DNA of 64,000 nt, from NCBI RefSeq assembly GCF_018224615.1, contig NZ_JAGTUK010000002.1:806001-870000 (forward strand), written 5' to 3'. Shown piece after piece: positions 63,343 through 64,000 of the stretch. Numbering within the stretch: position 1 is the stretch's first letter; every line of letters starts with the position of its first letter. The DNA comes from Microbacterium paraoxydans (lineage in GTDB: Bacteria > Actinomycetota > Actinomycetes > Actinomycetales > Microbacteriaceae). The translations under genes were made by a program, and so were the position numbers. The notes under the pieces are model-generated. The model made no database searches. It saw only the letters and a program-made list of their open reading frames with translations, and was not told where the DNA came from.

Positions 63343-64000
63343 CTATGCCGCCTGGGCGATCGCGTCGGCGTCCATGATCGTGTAGCTGTAACCCTGCTCG
63401 GCGAGGAACCGCTGGCGGTTCTGCGCGTAGTCCTGGTCGATCGTGTCCCGGGCGACGAGCGTGTAGAAGCTGGCCGTGTGCCCCGACTGCTTGGGCCGGA
63501 GCAGTCGTCCGAGGCGCTGCGCCTCCTCCTGCCGCGAGCCGAACGAGCCCGACACCTGGATCGCCACCGAGGCTTCCGGAAGGTCGATCGAGAAGTTGGC
63601 CACCTTCGACACGACGAGCAGCGAGATGTCTCCCTCGCGGAAGGCGCGGTACAGCTCCTCCCGCTCCTCGACCGGCGTCGAGCCGGTGATCTGCGGAGCG
63701 TCGAGGGCGTCGGACAGGGAGTCGAGCTGATCGAGGTACTGTCCGATGACGAGTATCTGCTCACCCTCGTGCTTCGCGATCAGTTCGCGGACGGCGTCGA
63801 TCTTGGCGGGCGCCGAGGCGGCGAGGCGATAGCGCTCGTCGTCGGTCGCGGCCGCGTACTCCAGCCGGTCGCTCGGCGGCAGGTCGACGCGCACCTCGTA
63901 GCAGACGGCGGGGGAGATGAACCCCTGCGCCTCGATCTGCTTCCACGGGGCATCGAAGCGCTTCGGCCCGATCAGGCTGAAGACGTCGCCCTCGCGCCCG
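63343..64000 (-). CDS. XPB/Rad25-type DNA repair helicase, 3' part
   Basis: The last ~219 codons of a superfamily 2 helicase; the gene continues beyond the right edge. Visible are GPKRFDAPWKQIEAQGFIS, then the helicase C domain with ILVIGQYLDQLD, VVSKVANFSIDLPEA (motif V) and QEEAQRLGRLLRPK (motif VI arginines). In actinobacteria this XPB-like protein unwinds DNA in repair contexts. The start and Walker motifs are outside the window. Confidence 0.9.
   Translation of the reverse strand, partial: GREGDVFSLIGPKRFDAPWKQIEAQGFISPAVCYEVRVDLPPSDRLEYAAATDDERYRLAASAPAKIDAVRELIAKHEGEQILVIGQYLDQLDSLSDALDAPQITGSTPVEEREELYRAFREGDISLLVVSKVANFSIDLPEASVAIQVSGSFGSRQEEAQRLGRLLRPKQSGHTASFYTLVARDTIDQDYAQNRQRFLAEQGYSYTIMDADAIAQAA

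Overview
The window is a high-GC chromosomal segment of an actinobacterium, most likely a Microbacterium-like member of the Microbacteriaceae. This rests on the GC-rich codon use, many GTG/TTG starts, the protein families present (DUF3263, DUF4032, DUF4244, CarD, SenX3-RegX3, GlnR, SigK/RskA, RNA-degradosome-type Ppk) and gene orders shared with Mycobacterium (acs - tad locus - topA - holB; gpm - phoU - senX3 - regX3; carD - ispD/F - cysS - rlmB). I saw no prophage, insertion sequence, CRISPR array or rRNA. Both ends cut genes: a RidA-like gene on the left and an XPB-type helicase on the right.

Layout. 1-2354: RidA-like end and acetyl-CoA synthetase. 2355-2767: a 413-bp divergent spacer with a promoter-plus-hairpin candidate sRNA and a LacI/CebR-like palindrome. 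2768-5591: compact Tad/Flp pilus locus. 5671-11977: topA, tmk, holB and a peptidase-like lipoprotein. 12048-16733: tRNA-Thr, a MerR-HEAT/HEAT operon behind a MerR-type 19-bp-spacer promoter, a nicotinamidase, small enzymes and tRNA-Lys. 16866-20838: a complete SigK module (fasciclin lipoprotein, dipZ, sigK, rskA) with matching divergent ECF-type promoters. 20868-22565: an uncharacterised gene, a candidate minus-strand structured RNA and an aminodeoxychorismate lyase. 22631-30772: phosphate block pstSCAB with a clear PHO box, a MutT1-like Nudix/phosphatase, ppk1 and glnR. 30841-34588: small membrane proteins, nitrobindin, YgfZ and an asparagine-type permease. 34711-39232: methyltransferase, gpmA, phoU, senX3-regX3. 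39292-46116: a lipoprotein, carD, ispDF, cysS, rlmB, an epimerase-like protein and DUF4032. 46190-50710: MsmK-type ATPase, a DsbA-like protein lacking its CxxC, tRNA-Thr, ppk2 and an aldo/keto reductase. 50715-54390: a two-component system translationally coupled within itself, next to a coupled two-gene ABC exporter. 54537-58585: DMT transporter, nitroreductase, msrB and three small or uncharacterised genes. 58707-60688: groEL under two CIRCE-like elements and an orphan WXG100 protein. 60833-64000: a two-component system and the XPB helicase.

How it works together. Phosphate homeostasis dominates the middle: SenX3-RegX3 with PhoU, the Pst importer, Ppk1, Ppk2 and MutT1, with 11-nt GTTCACC-type repeats at pstS and degenerate copies near phoU and ppk. 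GlnR beside ppk links nitrogen control to the same neighbourhood. SigK/RskA probably controls the neighbouring fasciclin and DipZ redox genes. A recurring theme is initiation at TANNNT followed by exactly six bases and then ATG/GTG, seen for at least 13 genes, which predicts many leaderless mRNAs. All functions are inferred from sequence; no searches were run.
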